A stretch of 64,000 nt of DNA, taken from NCBI GenBank assembly GCA_035236585.1, contig CP141127.1:76799495-76863494 (forward strand), read 5' to 3'. The notes under the pieces were generated by a model. It had not been told where the DNA came from, made no database searches, and saw nothing but the letters and a program-made list of their open reading frames with translations. Made by a program: the position numbers and the translations under genes. Shown here one piece after another: positions 52,920 to 64,000 of the stretch. Position 1 is the first letter of the stretch. Each line of letters starts with the position of its first letter. The stretch is from Warburgia ugandensis (lineage: Eukaryota; Streptophyta; Magnoliopsida; Canellales; Canellaceae).

Positions 52920-54480
52920 GTTGATGTAGCCCAAATTTTTAAAGCACAACTTAATACAATTTTTTTTCTTTTTAATTTCCAAAGGCAGAATCGATCTTTA
53001 TTTTAAAAATAAATCTTCAAAAATCCAAAACATTAGAATTTTTTTATAAAATCATCTACCCAAAAATTTTGATGGATTTCTTGTAAAAAAATATTTATTT
53101 TTCTCAAAAGTTGGCACACGTCTAAGCCCATTACCAACCCACATAAGTCATAAATAAAATACTCACCCAAGACAACTCAATCACAACCATATTATTAGAT
53201 TACCATCATCTTAAACATTTGTTTAGTGATATATGCCTTAAATGCATGAATAATTATAATGAAAGTCCTTCTATCTAAGTGAGTCAACTCCTCACTTTTC
53301 TCTATTGCTAGGATCCACATCCATTCCTCTATTCCTCAATCTTCACCTTGCCATAGGTATATGCATTTATATTGTAAGTTGAGTATAAACTTATATCTAG
53401 TAGACTAAACTACCAAATACACAAAAACTACTACACCCATCATATTCATGCTTTGAAAAAGATTTTATCAATGCAATGAAATGTCATGACTCTCCTACTC
53501 AAGTCATTTCATGTAGGGTGCATATTGTGCAACCACAATCTATCATAGTATTGTCTAAATATACGAATGAATAATCATACTTTCAAGAAGCAAATAAGGA
53601 CATAAAGAATCATAGAAAATCAATAAATAAAATCTCACCATCGGTACTTCCAATTGATGAGATTTTATTCACTTTGGTACATTAGTAAATAATCCTACCA
53701 GTAAGTAATGAGTGCTCATCCATCACTTATCCATGGTTTTATCTTAGACCTAGAAATCAAGTTCCTTAGGAAACAAATCAAAATATTATAAAATCACCTA
53801 AGACTCACTATGCTCACGACCAAATCCATGTATCATGTGCTTTTTGATATCTTGGAAAGACTTCAATAGCATCCTCACAGGACCTATAGACTATCTTGAA
53901 AGGATGCTGTGAGTTACCAACTCTGGTACTTACCACCAATCAAGAAAAATGCCCCTTTTTTGGTATTGTATATCATCCCACCTAGGTGTTGGAGGCTGGG
54001 AGGACAAACTAGCACTAGCTCCTAGCATAGTTTCCATTTTTCTTTTAGCCTATCAATCACATTCACCAGGTATCTTGTACCCATTAATTCAAAGTAAAAA
54101 TCAATAATAAATTTTTTAAATATACTTTGGAATACATCCATATAATAAATAACATAGTGGCTATGCATATTACAGATGTTATATAACCATCCATAACTAA
54201 TACAATGATGTTACAGCTTAAGTCATAAATTATTAATAAGTTGAAAACCACAACCACCATAGAACATATTTATTAGTAAGAAAGTCATAGCTGCATAGTA
54301 AGTGCTTAATAATATAAACTGCAATCACTCGAGCATGTATCGACATAGAAATTCATGGCCATCCTAACATATCACAAACCATAGCAGCATGGTGATTCTA
54401 GCATGATTAGACCATGGAAAAACATGGTCATTTTGTTACATGTTAAAACCATTGAACCATGCATATTCTAACAAAAAATC

Positions 54481-54615
54481 AAGTAGGATCCAATGTAGTT
54501 CATGCACATAGACTCTCCAACAAACCAATTTGGGATCCTACACATAGATCCTCTAACAATCCAACATGGACCATGCACATGGATCCTCCTACGATCCAAC
54601 GTAGTTCATGCGCAT
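54481..54615. repeat. Short degenerate tandem repeat in the LTR
   Basis: A unit of roughly 40-50 bases recurs about three times, built from GGATCC, AATCCAAC or AATGTAG, and CATGCACATGGA-like words (54486, 54541, 54583). The 64-codon open frame over it (54459-54653) is probably a by-product. Confidence 0.5.
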
Positions 54616-55220
54616 GGACTCTCCAAATGGTCAACTTAGGATCCTGTGTATAAATCCTTTAAAATTCAAAATTTAAAACTTATATGCATACAACCCAATG
54701 ATGAAATTCTCATTATTTAATAATGATTAAGGACATCTAAAAAAATATTCACACGTTTAGAACAATCAGTGACAACTATGGCTTCTAGCAAAAGATCTAT
54801 TGGTGAATCACTCGATTTCTAGTATGAGATTGATTGATAATACACTACTATTCTAGCATAAATTAAATAGTAGAAAAACTAATAGCTTTAGCATGAAAGC
54901 AAACAGTAGCAACACATTACACTAGCATGGATTAAATAGTAGAAAAACATGGTTATTCTATCATTTATCGATTGTAGAAAAGCACAACTATACTAGCATG
55001 GACTAAATAATTAAAATAGAAAAAACATGAATTTTCTATAGCATATCAACCTTAGAACAATGAAGCTATACTAGCATGGATTAAACAATAGAAAATTGGC
55101 TACTTGTGCATGTAATCAAGCCATAAAATCCCAAGAAAACTTTATACGTATTGATTTTTAGTGATTGAAAATTGAGATGGCCAGATCTAACTACCTCATG
55201 GTAGATCAACCATTCTTCCC

Positions 55221-55362
<142 letters not shown>

Positions 55363-55899
55363 TTTTTCCACTTTGCTTGGGAGGCTCACAACATCTCCCT
55401 TTATGGAGTTGTGAGTCTCCTATTTTAGTCAAAGGTTTCTCTCTTCTAATTGGTTTTTAGTTGTGGGAGATTGGAATTGCCTTCCTAAAGAATAGGAACT
55501 AGTCTATCATGCCCCCAGATTCAATGTATCTAGACATTTTTCTCCTCTAATCTTTCTTGAAACAGTTAAGAAACATCAAATTAGAAGATTTATTGTATTT
55601 GTGCACTACTTGGGTTAATTGCTTTTCATGGAATCCACACTCATATGTTTTTATTTTACTAACTTATTAAAGTGGCCACTATTATCAACCTAAAATTCCT
55701 TTTTGTTTATAATTTTAATCTCCACCCTTGGATTCTCACTATATTATATCATTGGATTACTCTCTTTAGGCTTAAGCCATTAACAAAGGTTTCGATATCA
55801 TATTATTAAGTTATAAAAAAAAATTGAATTTTGTACAAGAGATAAATCATTAATTTACATTAATTAACAATTAAAGTACAAAATATTTAGAGCATTACA

Positions 55900-55915
55900 T
55901 TGGTTACTCCCTTTG
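55900..55915 (-). other. Polypurine tract of the second unit
   Basis: TTGGTTACTCCCTTTG followed by AAGAATTTCATCCTC on the + strand is the reverse of the chromovirus signature GAGGATGAAATTCTT-CAAAGGGAG placed before the LTR. Confidence 0.85.
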
Positions 55916-58381
55916 AAGAATTTCATCCTCAAAATTTCTCAACTCTTAATCATCAAACAACTCAGGATACCTGACTTTCATGTCCAACTCCAGCTTCTAG
56001 GTTGCTTTTTCCATTATCTGATTCTACCAAAGGACTTTGCCTAGAGTAATCTCTTTGTTCCTTAGTCTTGGATCTTTCTTATCCAGGATTTGGGTTGGCT
56101 TAATCTCAGGGGCTAGATTTGATTGTATCTCTTTAGGTATCTACTCTAATATATTTGAGGGCTCTAGGATATGCTTTCGTAAAATAGAGACGTGAAACAT
56201 GTTATGGACTTCTAATTGCTATGGTGGTAAAGTCCATTTGTATTCTATTGTACCAACTCAGTCTGACATTTCAAAGGAAGCCAATCTATCAAGGGCTCAA
56301 CTTTTCCTTCAAAACAAATCTCATAACTCCCTTTATTGGTGAAATTTTGAGGAAAACATGGTCACCAATCTCCAACTCCAGATCTTGACACCTCTTGTTA
56401 GCATAACTCTTATGCTTGCTTTGAGCTGCAAGTAGTCACATTTGGATGAGTTTTACCTTCTTTGCACATTAGTCTATAGTTTAGATTCAATAAAACCAAC
56501 TCATTCTAGCATGTTGGTGAATGACAAGGTCTCCTTTATAGTGCCTTATACGAAGCCATGCTTATACTCTAGTTGAAACTATTGTTGTATGAAAACTCTA
56601 TCAATGGTAGACTCTCATCCCAAATCTCTTTCCAATAGATAGTGCATACTCTGAACAAGCCTTCTAATGTTTGGATTATATTCTTTGACTAGCCATTAGT
56701 TTGTAGATGAAAATCATTGCTAAACCTCAATGTTCATCTTAAGGACTCCTATACACTCCTCTAAAATTAGGAGGTGAATTGGTTATCTTGATCAAATGTG
56801 ATGGTCTATGGCACTCCATGCATACTTACAATTTCCTTGATGTAGAGTTAGGCCAAAGCATTGGTTGACTGATTCTATCAATATGAAGAAAATGCACTTG
56901 TTTAGTTAGCAAATCTACAATCACCCATATCATATCATATCATTCACGTTTGACGTCCTTGACAACCCATTTCAAAGTCTATAATGACATGGTCTCACTT
57001 CCATTTAAGAAGCTCAAGAGGCTGTCATAATCTTATAGGCCTATGATGTTTAGTCTTAACTTCTTGACCGTAAGACACCTTTCTACAAATTCTCCCACAT
57101 CCCTTTGCATGTTGTTACACATGAATTTTATTTTCATATCATGGTAAATCTTTGTACCTCCTAGATGGATAATGTATTGTGACTGATGTACCTATTTGAG
57201 TATCTCTTGCCTTATTTCAACATCTAACATGACCACTAACCTTCCTCGAATCCTTACATTATCATCAGCCTCTCTAGTGAAACCCACTTTCCTCGAAAAT
57301 GTCTATGTCAAGCATCATTCTTCTTTGCTTAAAGGAATCTATCAACTACTGCATATCTCATTACTAGATTAGCTACAAAGAGTTTATCTTATTGTATCTA
57401 TGGTCTATACCCAGTCACCTCCTAAAGTAATCTACATCTCCTCAATAACAAGTTAGCACACATACCCGAAGTCTTCTAACTCAAGGGATCAGCCACAACA
57501 TTGACCTTTCTTGGATGGTATTGAATAGTAACATCATAGTCTTTCAGGTACTCCATCCACCTCTTTGCACTCATGTGTAGATCATGTTGTAAGAAAATAT
57601 ATTTAAGGCTTTTGTTATAATTAAATACCTTGAAATTTTCACCATAAAGATAGTGTCTCTATATTAGAAAGCAAAAACCACTATGATCAGTTTCAAATCA
57701 TGAGTTGGATTATTTATCTCATACTTCTTTAATTGTCTAGAGGTATAGGCAATTACCTTCCCATGTTCATCAATATGCATCCTAGTACTTTGCCCAAAGC
57801 ATCATAAAGAGAGTACTAATGGAAAGGTTGGATTCTACTTCAATTCCTAGATGCTCTATTTACATATATCATACCACATGCCTAGATAATATCCTACAAT
57901 TTGTGAGAATCCTTCTATGAATCTATGATAGTATCTTGCAAATCTTGGAAAACACCCTGGATGACTACAACTCATCAAATAAATCATCAATGCAAAGCAA
58001 AGGAAATTGATTTTTGATGGCAACCCCCATTCAAAATCCTGTATTCAATACAGAGCCGCCTCAACTCATCCTTTTTTCTTAACAAAGAGGACTAGTGCTC
58101 CCTTTGGTGACACACTCAATCTAATGGAGCCCTTATTCAAAACATCCAGCAACTTTTCCTTTAGCTTCTTTAATTATGTTGAAACCATTCTATACAGTGC
58201 TTTGGAGATTAGGCCCATGCCTAGAACTAAGTCTTGATAAATTTTATCTCTCGTTGGGGTGGTACTCTTAGCAATTCCTTAAGAAAGACATTTTAAAATT
58301 CCTGAACTGCCACAAACTCCTCCTTAGGTTTTTCATCTTTTGCAGCCTCAACTTTGGCCAAGAAGCTCATTGTCCTTGGTT
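55916..58381 (-). pseudogene. pol relic with chromodomain, second unit
   Basis: From left to right, in reverse of the coding order: chromodomain (about 55960-56090, with K-V-L-W and E-x-A-T motifs ending YPELF), integrase (about 56400-57300), RNase H (about 57480-57830) and RT (about 57930-58200), with protease traces next to 58381. The chromodomain C-terminal to integrase places it among the chromoviruses. The frame is broken in many places; the open frame at 58007-58237 (+) is a shadow. Confidence 0.78.
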
Positions 58382-58506
58382 GTTGGATTACTCTCTTTGG
58401 GCTTAATCATATTATAAAGATCTAAAAGAATTGAACTTTTGGACATTGGATAAATCCTTAATTGTTATTAATTAACAATTGATGTACAAAATACTAGAGC
58501 ATTATA
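58382..58506 (-). repeat. LTR-start fragment at the edge of the array
   Basis: GGATTACTCTCTTTGGGCTTA and ATTAACAATTGATGTACAAA match the terminal bases of the shared LTR (55755-55899; ATTAACAATTAAAGTACAAA). It ends GAGCATTATA at about 58506, the expected outer border of the array. Confidence 0.7.
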
Positions 58507-59404
58507 CCTAATATTTTATTCATTGGCCCTAGCTTGACTCTAATAAAAATTAGATCACATTATTTTATCCTATTCCTACTAGGGATGCAAATTCCCAGCC
58601 CCTAAGTCTCCTAAATGGTTAACCCTTTTCCAACCCTAAATAATGTCTTGAAAAATAAATTGAAATCCCACCAAATTCAAAAATAATTTCATCAACAATA
58701 TTCTTGAGTCTCCATGAGAAGAAGCATGTATATGTTACCAATCTTAGATACTATGAACAAAGGTTAACTTTGGGAAAGTCTAACAACTAGGCTAGAGGAA
58801 AGTTGGTATTGTCTAGTGTCCATAGAGGTGATGAATGATTTATTAGATATCCAATTGAGTTTACTAAGTCTCCTTAAACAATAATTATTTTGATCTCAAA
58901 TTTGTGCAAAAGTTTATATCTCGCTTGAATAGCCAACATTTCTACCATGTTTGATACCATGAAATCCCCTAGGCCTTGTAAGATTTCATCAATTATATGC
59001 CTTCAAGATCTCTAAAAATTCCCCCTAATCCTAAAATCCTATATTACTTTGATATGAAGGATCAAAAATAAAATTGATCTAGCATAAAGGTAGAGTCTAA
59101 GACATACTAATAGTGGCTTGAGAAGCATTGCACTAGAATATGTTGCTAGTTGACAATGTTAGGAAAATAGTCCTACATTGATTAAGCATTGCATGCCATG
59201 ATGAAGCCAACATCTTCACCTTCTGAAAGGACCATTATTTCACAGTCCACTTGTTTTCTAAGTTCCTCTTATTTCTTGTTTTCTAAGATTTTTAGTCAAT
59301 TTTAATTTTTCTGCATCCAAGAGCATTATATTACACACCATATATTAGATAGGGATTATTGGGTCAAGAAATTACTTTCCAAAGCTATGGGAGTCTTTAT
59401 TACC

Positions 59405-59515
<111 letters not shown>

Positions 59516-61010
59516 CAAGGTGGGTGGGTGTTTGTTTTTAGAATGTCTCCAGGGTTGTCTTCATCCTAAATGAGGTGCCCCATTTAGGTTGTTTAGTTAT
59601 ATAGGGTACTTTCCTAATAGAGGTGAGTTTTTAATTAGAAAACTCCATATATCACTTCCTAATTTGTGCTTAACTCCAATTTCCAAAATCCTTTGACTCT
59701 CCTCTCTTCATATGATTTTCTAATTCTAGCTAGATCAATTTAAGGTATAATCTTCTAGGTTTCCTAATTTTGGGTGAGCTCTTAACTTGCTAACTAGATC
59801 CCACCCATCATAGGTCAAATATAGCAATACTAGTCCAACTAGGACCTTTTAGGTTACACTCAAACCATCACGAGATCCATATAGGGGCACTCATTATTAA
59901 TATTTTAAGAGACTAAATAAAATAATCATGTGTTTCACTACTAATTATGTTATGTGGCTCACCAATTATGAAAATTATTGTCTTCACTTATCTTATCAAA
60001 TTATTACCTTTTGAGTCATTTTTCAAATTGCCCTCCAATATTACTATATTCACTTATGTATTTAAGTAGGGCAAGTGGACTACTTTTACTAGATGCCCCA
60101 AATACACAAGTTAATAAGAATTCCATAATCTATTAGTGTTTTTACAAAATTAATTTGGTAAACTCTTTTATCAAATACTATGTGTGGATTTCTCAAGTCC
60201 ACTTTGTAATGATCCCTACCTAAATATCATTTCCAATAAGAATGTGTGTTAGGTGTTGAGCATCTCATCCTCTCCATGAGTGCAATATGTATTTCAAAGT
60301 ATATATGTATCACTTATAAAAGATTTCACCTCTTGATAACTTAAGAATTTAGGTCCACTTCAAGCTATTGACATCTCAAGTCCAAGGGCATAAATGGTTA
60401 TACTCTTTCTGGAATATTCCTCAATCATGTCCCTCAAATGTTTTAGAATGTCAAGATCATGTCCTATATATAGATACATTTCTGTACATCATAATGCATG
60501 CCTCAAGTCTCTATCAAAATGATTAAGAATGATAGTCTACAAACTTATTGCCAGCATCACATTTAACAAGTGTTCTTAAGTACATATTCCCAGACATATT
60601 TTCACTTAAAAACACTTTTACATTTATAAGAATCTAAATTATATTTATCCTTATCTTATGAATCTCCCAGACCTTGACACAGAATTCCTACAATATTCTC
60701 CAAGGATCCTCTATTATGGGATTGGCATTCTAATGAATTTTATTTATTACTCAAACATGTGATAAATTAATCATTGACTTATTAGGGCAAGCATTCCCAA
60801 CATCGGCAACCAACTAAAAGTGATAACTACCTGAGGTGCATGCCATGACCATATAATGGCCTCTTAAAGTTCTATAACAAGACTTCATGATAGAAACTCC
60901 TTCAATTGCTTTTCAAAAAAATAAAAACTCCATCAATTGTAGAATTTTGATGATGTCATTACCTTCATTCAAGTAAAACAAAAATTGATTGTAAGAATGA
61001 TGATAATTGT

Positions 61011-61022
61011 TGCTCGATATCA
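61011..61022 (-). other. Possible PBS beside the SIRE-type LTR
   Basis: TGCTCGATATCA reads TGATATCGAGCA on the - strand, a degenerate form of TGGTATCAGAGC(A). It abuts the LTR edge at 61023. Confidence 0.5.
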
Positions 61023-62370
61023 TGTTTCAAAGGTAATAAGAGGGGAGTGAATTGGACCGTATAATAATCTTTAAGCATTGACAAACTTTTCACTCAAGTT
61101 CTCAACAATAAGAAAAATTTGAGAAATCAAAATAGTGGCACACAAAAAATTAGAAATAAATGCCTTTATAGTGGTTAGCCAACTAACCAAGGCACTTACT
61201 TCCATTCTCTGAAAGTAATAGCTACCTTGAGTTCCACTGACTCCTTGCAGGATTTTAAAAGACTAGTTGACACTTTGTTGGCCATAAATAATTAAAAAGA
61301 GAACTTTAAATGAGTTTTCAAGAACTTGTAAATCTCTCTTAGCATAAGAGAGCTATATGAGCCTCTCATAAGAAGTCTTCAAGAAGAAGAAATCTCTTTT
61401 ATAACATATAATACAACCAAAAAGTTAGAGAAAGAGAGAAAGTTTTCAATACAAAAGATCATAAGAATTTGAATACGAAGCTTGGAGATGCTTGAATGAG
61501 ATATAGGCTTCAATTCTTGTCACTTCAAATTCAATTTAATCCAAAATATTGTTTGAATGGTTTGAAGCCTCCAATTTATAGTAATCTTGGTAATAAATCT
61601 ATTGGATATAGGATTTCAAATTTGAAAACTATAGCATGTTCATGTGTCTCCCAAAATAGTTGACTTGATTCCATATATAGTAGGTCGCTTGTGAAATGAA
61701 AACAATAAACTTGATTTCCAAATGAAGTCGACTTACTTTGAAGAAAATCTTATGAGTGTTTATATTCACTTTCTTCTAAAAAAATTTTGACTTGATTTGC
61801 ATAATCGCATTTTTCCTTCAATTTATCTTCATCTTGAGAAATAGTAAACTTGATTTGAGAACCATTAAGTGGATCATAAAAATCTTACCCTTTTAACACA
61901 ATAAAAAAATCTACTAATTTGAGAAAAACAAGCAACTTACTCTCAAAAAGAAAAAAATAGTCAACTTACTCTAAAAAAGATTGAAAGTAAAGTTTTGATA
62001 ACTTTTGGGGTATGAAAATAGTTGATTTGGTTTTAAGAAAAAAAAAAACCCACTAACTTGATTTCTAAGCTTTAGTAGGAAGTTGGTTGCGCTTCAATTT
62101 TTTAGTCTTTTGAAATAAAGTTTATAGTATTTAAAAGAGTCAACTTTCTTGATGACCATTATGATTGTTATGTCCAAAATAGTCAATTTATTTGAAATAT
62201 AGTTGGCTTGATATGTTCAACCTTGATCTTTCAATCATTAAATTCTTGAAACTTGCACAATTGACTAAGAATGGTTTCTAATTCCATTTGATTCGATTGC
62301 ACACTAACAAAAGATGTTAGGAACACTTAAAATTGGTTTTGTTATCATCAAATTCTCCATATATGAATCA
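61023..62370 (-). repeat. SIRE-type copia LTR
   Basis: Just inside the left edge, GGTAATAAGAGGGGAGTGAA is the reverse of the C-rich LTR end typical of SIRE-like elements. Near the right edge, GGTTTTGTTATCATCAAA (62334) is the reverse of the lineage's TTTGATGATAACAAAACC opening. The length is about 1.35 kb. The internal region to the left is not recognisable, so it may be a solo or largely lost element. It interrupts or abuts LINE sequence on its right. Confidence 0.65.
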
Positions 62371-62739
62371 AGGTCTTCTTTTAGTTATAAATTAATCTGA
62401 AGCATAAAAATCTGCCACAACACTTTGCCTATTAAGGCACATATCATCAATAGCATGTAGAGCATCTTTTGAAGTCTAATCTTTAGTTCATTTATGGTTC
62501 CATTAACTTTCCTGTCATTCCTCACTTATTAATGAATAATATGAGAGATTCTTGTATTAAATTCAAGCATCCCTCCAACTTATCTTACTTACATTTAGAA
62601 TGGTTGAACGAAGTGTCCAGTTCTCAGCTACTGCTCCAAATCTTGCTTCAATTATTTCTTTCCAAGATCTTTCTTCTTCACTTACATAATGCCATAGCCA
62701 TTTACCAAATAATGCAATAATCATTATCTATAGATGTTC
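62371..62739 (-). pseudogene. Plant LINE C-terminal fragment (zf-RVT region)
   Basis: On the - strand a frame of 53 codons (62724 to 62563) reads ALFGKWLWHYVSEEERSWKE then IIEARFGA. This matches the NKALLGKWLWR...LWxxVIxAKYG block downstream of reverse transcriptase in plant L1-type LINEs. It ends with a TGA at 62563-62565. Further - strand sequence towards 62371 keeps a LINE-like look (DDMCLNRQSVVADFYAS near 62410-62450) in another frame. The upstream RT is absent: an LTR starts at 62740. This is a dead remnant. Confidence 0.75.
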
Positions 62740-64000
62740 TGTTACAACCCTCAATTTCGAGCTCTTTTTGTACAATGTCTTATATTTTAATGGAAATAAC
62801 AATCAAGAAATTACTTCAGTAAAATTGAGTTCTACGAAAGTGACCCCTTGAAAATTGAAATTTTGGACTTGGAACTATCAAAAATGAAAAGTGCACATCT
62901 ATACAATTCCAATGACATAAAGAATACTAAAATTAGAGTTCGGATAGAGGAGATATGAGGATTTAAATTAAGAATAGCATTTTTGTAAAATTAAGAGAGA
63001 GAGAGAGGGGGGGGGGGCCATATTTGATACAGGCACCCCTTAAGTGAAATGATAACAGACCTAATGGTCTATTCCCAAACTCAACACACACACACACAAA
63101 GGGAACCGACAGGGGAGAAAGAAGAAGAAAGGAGAAGAAGGGAAAGAAGAGGAGGAGGAAGAAGGAGAGGAGAAGGGGGAGAAATGAGAAAGAAGAAGGA
63201 GAGCCAACTACAGGAGGAGACTGGCATGCCAGCAAAGGGGGAGAAAAAATGGTAAGGGTTTACCAAAAATTGTAGGTCATCGTTGAGGATGACATTGTTT
63301 TCATTCAGCACAATGAAATGACTAAAACCCCCCAAGGTTGTTGGGGAATCTGAGGCGATCTTGACCATCAATCAGAGAGGTGAAAGGTGCATGGTGTGAT
63401 CGGAGGGTTTCATCAAAAAATAAAGTCAATCTAACTCATCCAAGGGTGGAAAAATCATGTAAATATATATGAGAGGTAAGATCTATGAAACCCAACTCTT
63501 GATTTAAATTTTTAGGCTAAATCCATATAGTTTATGGTAGATCTAGGTTTTAAAGATGCTTTAATCATCCATTTCCTAATTCAAGCTTGGAAATAAGTAA
63601 ATACATACCCGATATAGCTCGGATCTAATTGAGATTTTCAATCTAAGCTAAAAACTGATCAGACAAACTTAGTTGTTCGATCTGTCACTATTTAAAGTGT
63701 GACTTCTTGATGTCTGATCGATGATTAGACACCACAGATGAATTTTAGAACCCTAAATTAATTAGTATATGATAGAAATTGAAAGATCAAGTTGAAAATT
63801 GAGTGAATAATCTTAATCGTTCGATTAGATGCAATGAAATGTTAGGTCAGTTTGTAGGATTGACGATAAGATATTGTTATTACATTCTTAAACCCCAAAT
63901 TAACATAGGATGAGCTAAATTTTATTGATCTATTAGCTAAAAATATCTACTAATATGCTAAGATCAAGATCCAACCACTTCTAGCTGTTAGATCATCAAT
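62740..64000 (+). repeat. Start of a chromovirus-type LTR, runs off the window
   Basis: It opens TGTTACAACCCTCAATTTCG. At 62919-62996 it has AAAGAATACTAAAATTAGAG, TTCGGAT and GCATTTTTGTAAAATTAA, matching the conserved block of the A LTR read on its own strand. GGGGGGCCATATTTGATACA, then GGCACCCCTTAA (63010-63042), resembles 7100-7155 of the family-1 LTR. The orientation is therefore + and its internal region would lie beyond the window. Confidence 0.65.
62994..63250. repeat. GA/G-run and purine-rich block
   Basis: A GAGAGA run passes into a G run of about 11 (63007-63017), then a (CA)n run (63083-63098) and an imperfect GGA/GAA block with almost no pyrimidines (63108-63205). Open frames here (62963-63371, both strands) reflect this composition. 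Confidence 0.8.

Noticed and set aside
60208-61022. Possible further LTR starting TGTAATGATCCC
   Set aside because: Only the border-like word is seen, with no partner, PBS, polypurine tract or shared internal landmark.
63081-63371. Hydrophobic, serine- and leucine-rich frames on the - strand at 62963-63371
   Set aside because: These are the complement of a GGA/GAA-rich block in an LTR and reflect low complexity, not membrane proteins.

Overview
This window is plant intergenic DNA built almost entirely from nested, decayed transposable elements. The evidence is tRNA-Met-type primer binding sites beside LTR ends, chromovirus-style polypurine tracts, Tat/Athila-type LTR and gag sequence, SIRE-like and Ale-like Ty1/copia parts, a CACTA (TNP2) transposase C-terminus and a plant LINE C-terminus. 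LTRs of 2.2-3.2 kb and long CT/GA microsatellites suggest a large, repeat-rich seed-plant genome, probably an angiosperm that is not a grass; the species cannot be fixed from this sequence. I found no convincing host gene, rRNA, tRNA or CRISPR array. The longest open frames are low-complexity or lie inside LTRs.

Left part (1-27913). A Tekay/Del-like Ty3/gypsy fossil (family 1, + strand) fills 1-8065; its 5' LTR begins before the window. An Athila/Tat-type gag relic follows (8066-9609). Next is a Tat-lineage element B on the - strand (9610-27913). Its left LTR carries a second, related LTR copy and the best-preserved insertion of the window: element A, a Ty3/gypsy fossil on the - strand (11692-20421) with two about 2.65-kb LTRs, a PBS, a polypurine tract and a perfect CACTA target-site duplication.

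Middle part (27914-43922). A probable solo LTR of 3.2 kb (28108-31329) abuts a CACTA transposase relic (31330-32648) with a (TC)54 tract in a probable intron. After an unassigned stretch come a Tat-type LTR (about 34250-37205) and a SIRE-like copia fossil on the + strand, itself interrupted by an Ale/RE1-like copia fossil on the - strand (39355-about 42892).

Right part (43923-64000). A family-1 LTR on the - strand abuts the copia. Next is a chromovirus array on the - strand in which one LTR (52925-55899) has a PBS and gag on one side and a polypurine tract and chromodomain/integrase on the other, as expected for tandem elements sharing an LTR. A Tat-type LTR sits inside this array. The end of the window holds unassigned AT-rich sequence with a (GA)53 tract, a SIRE-like LTR, a LINE fragment, and the start of another chromovirus-type LTR that runs off the window.

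No genes cooperate here. The biology is the insertion history: element A is clearly younger than B, because it lies inside it and its LTRs differ less.
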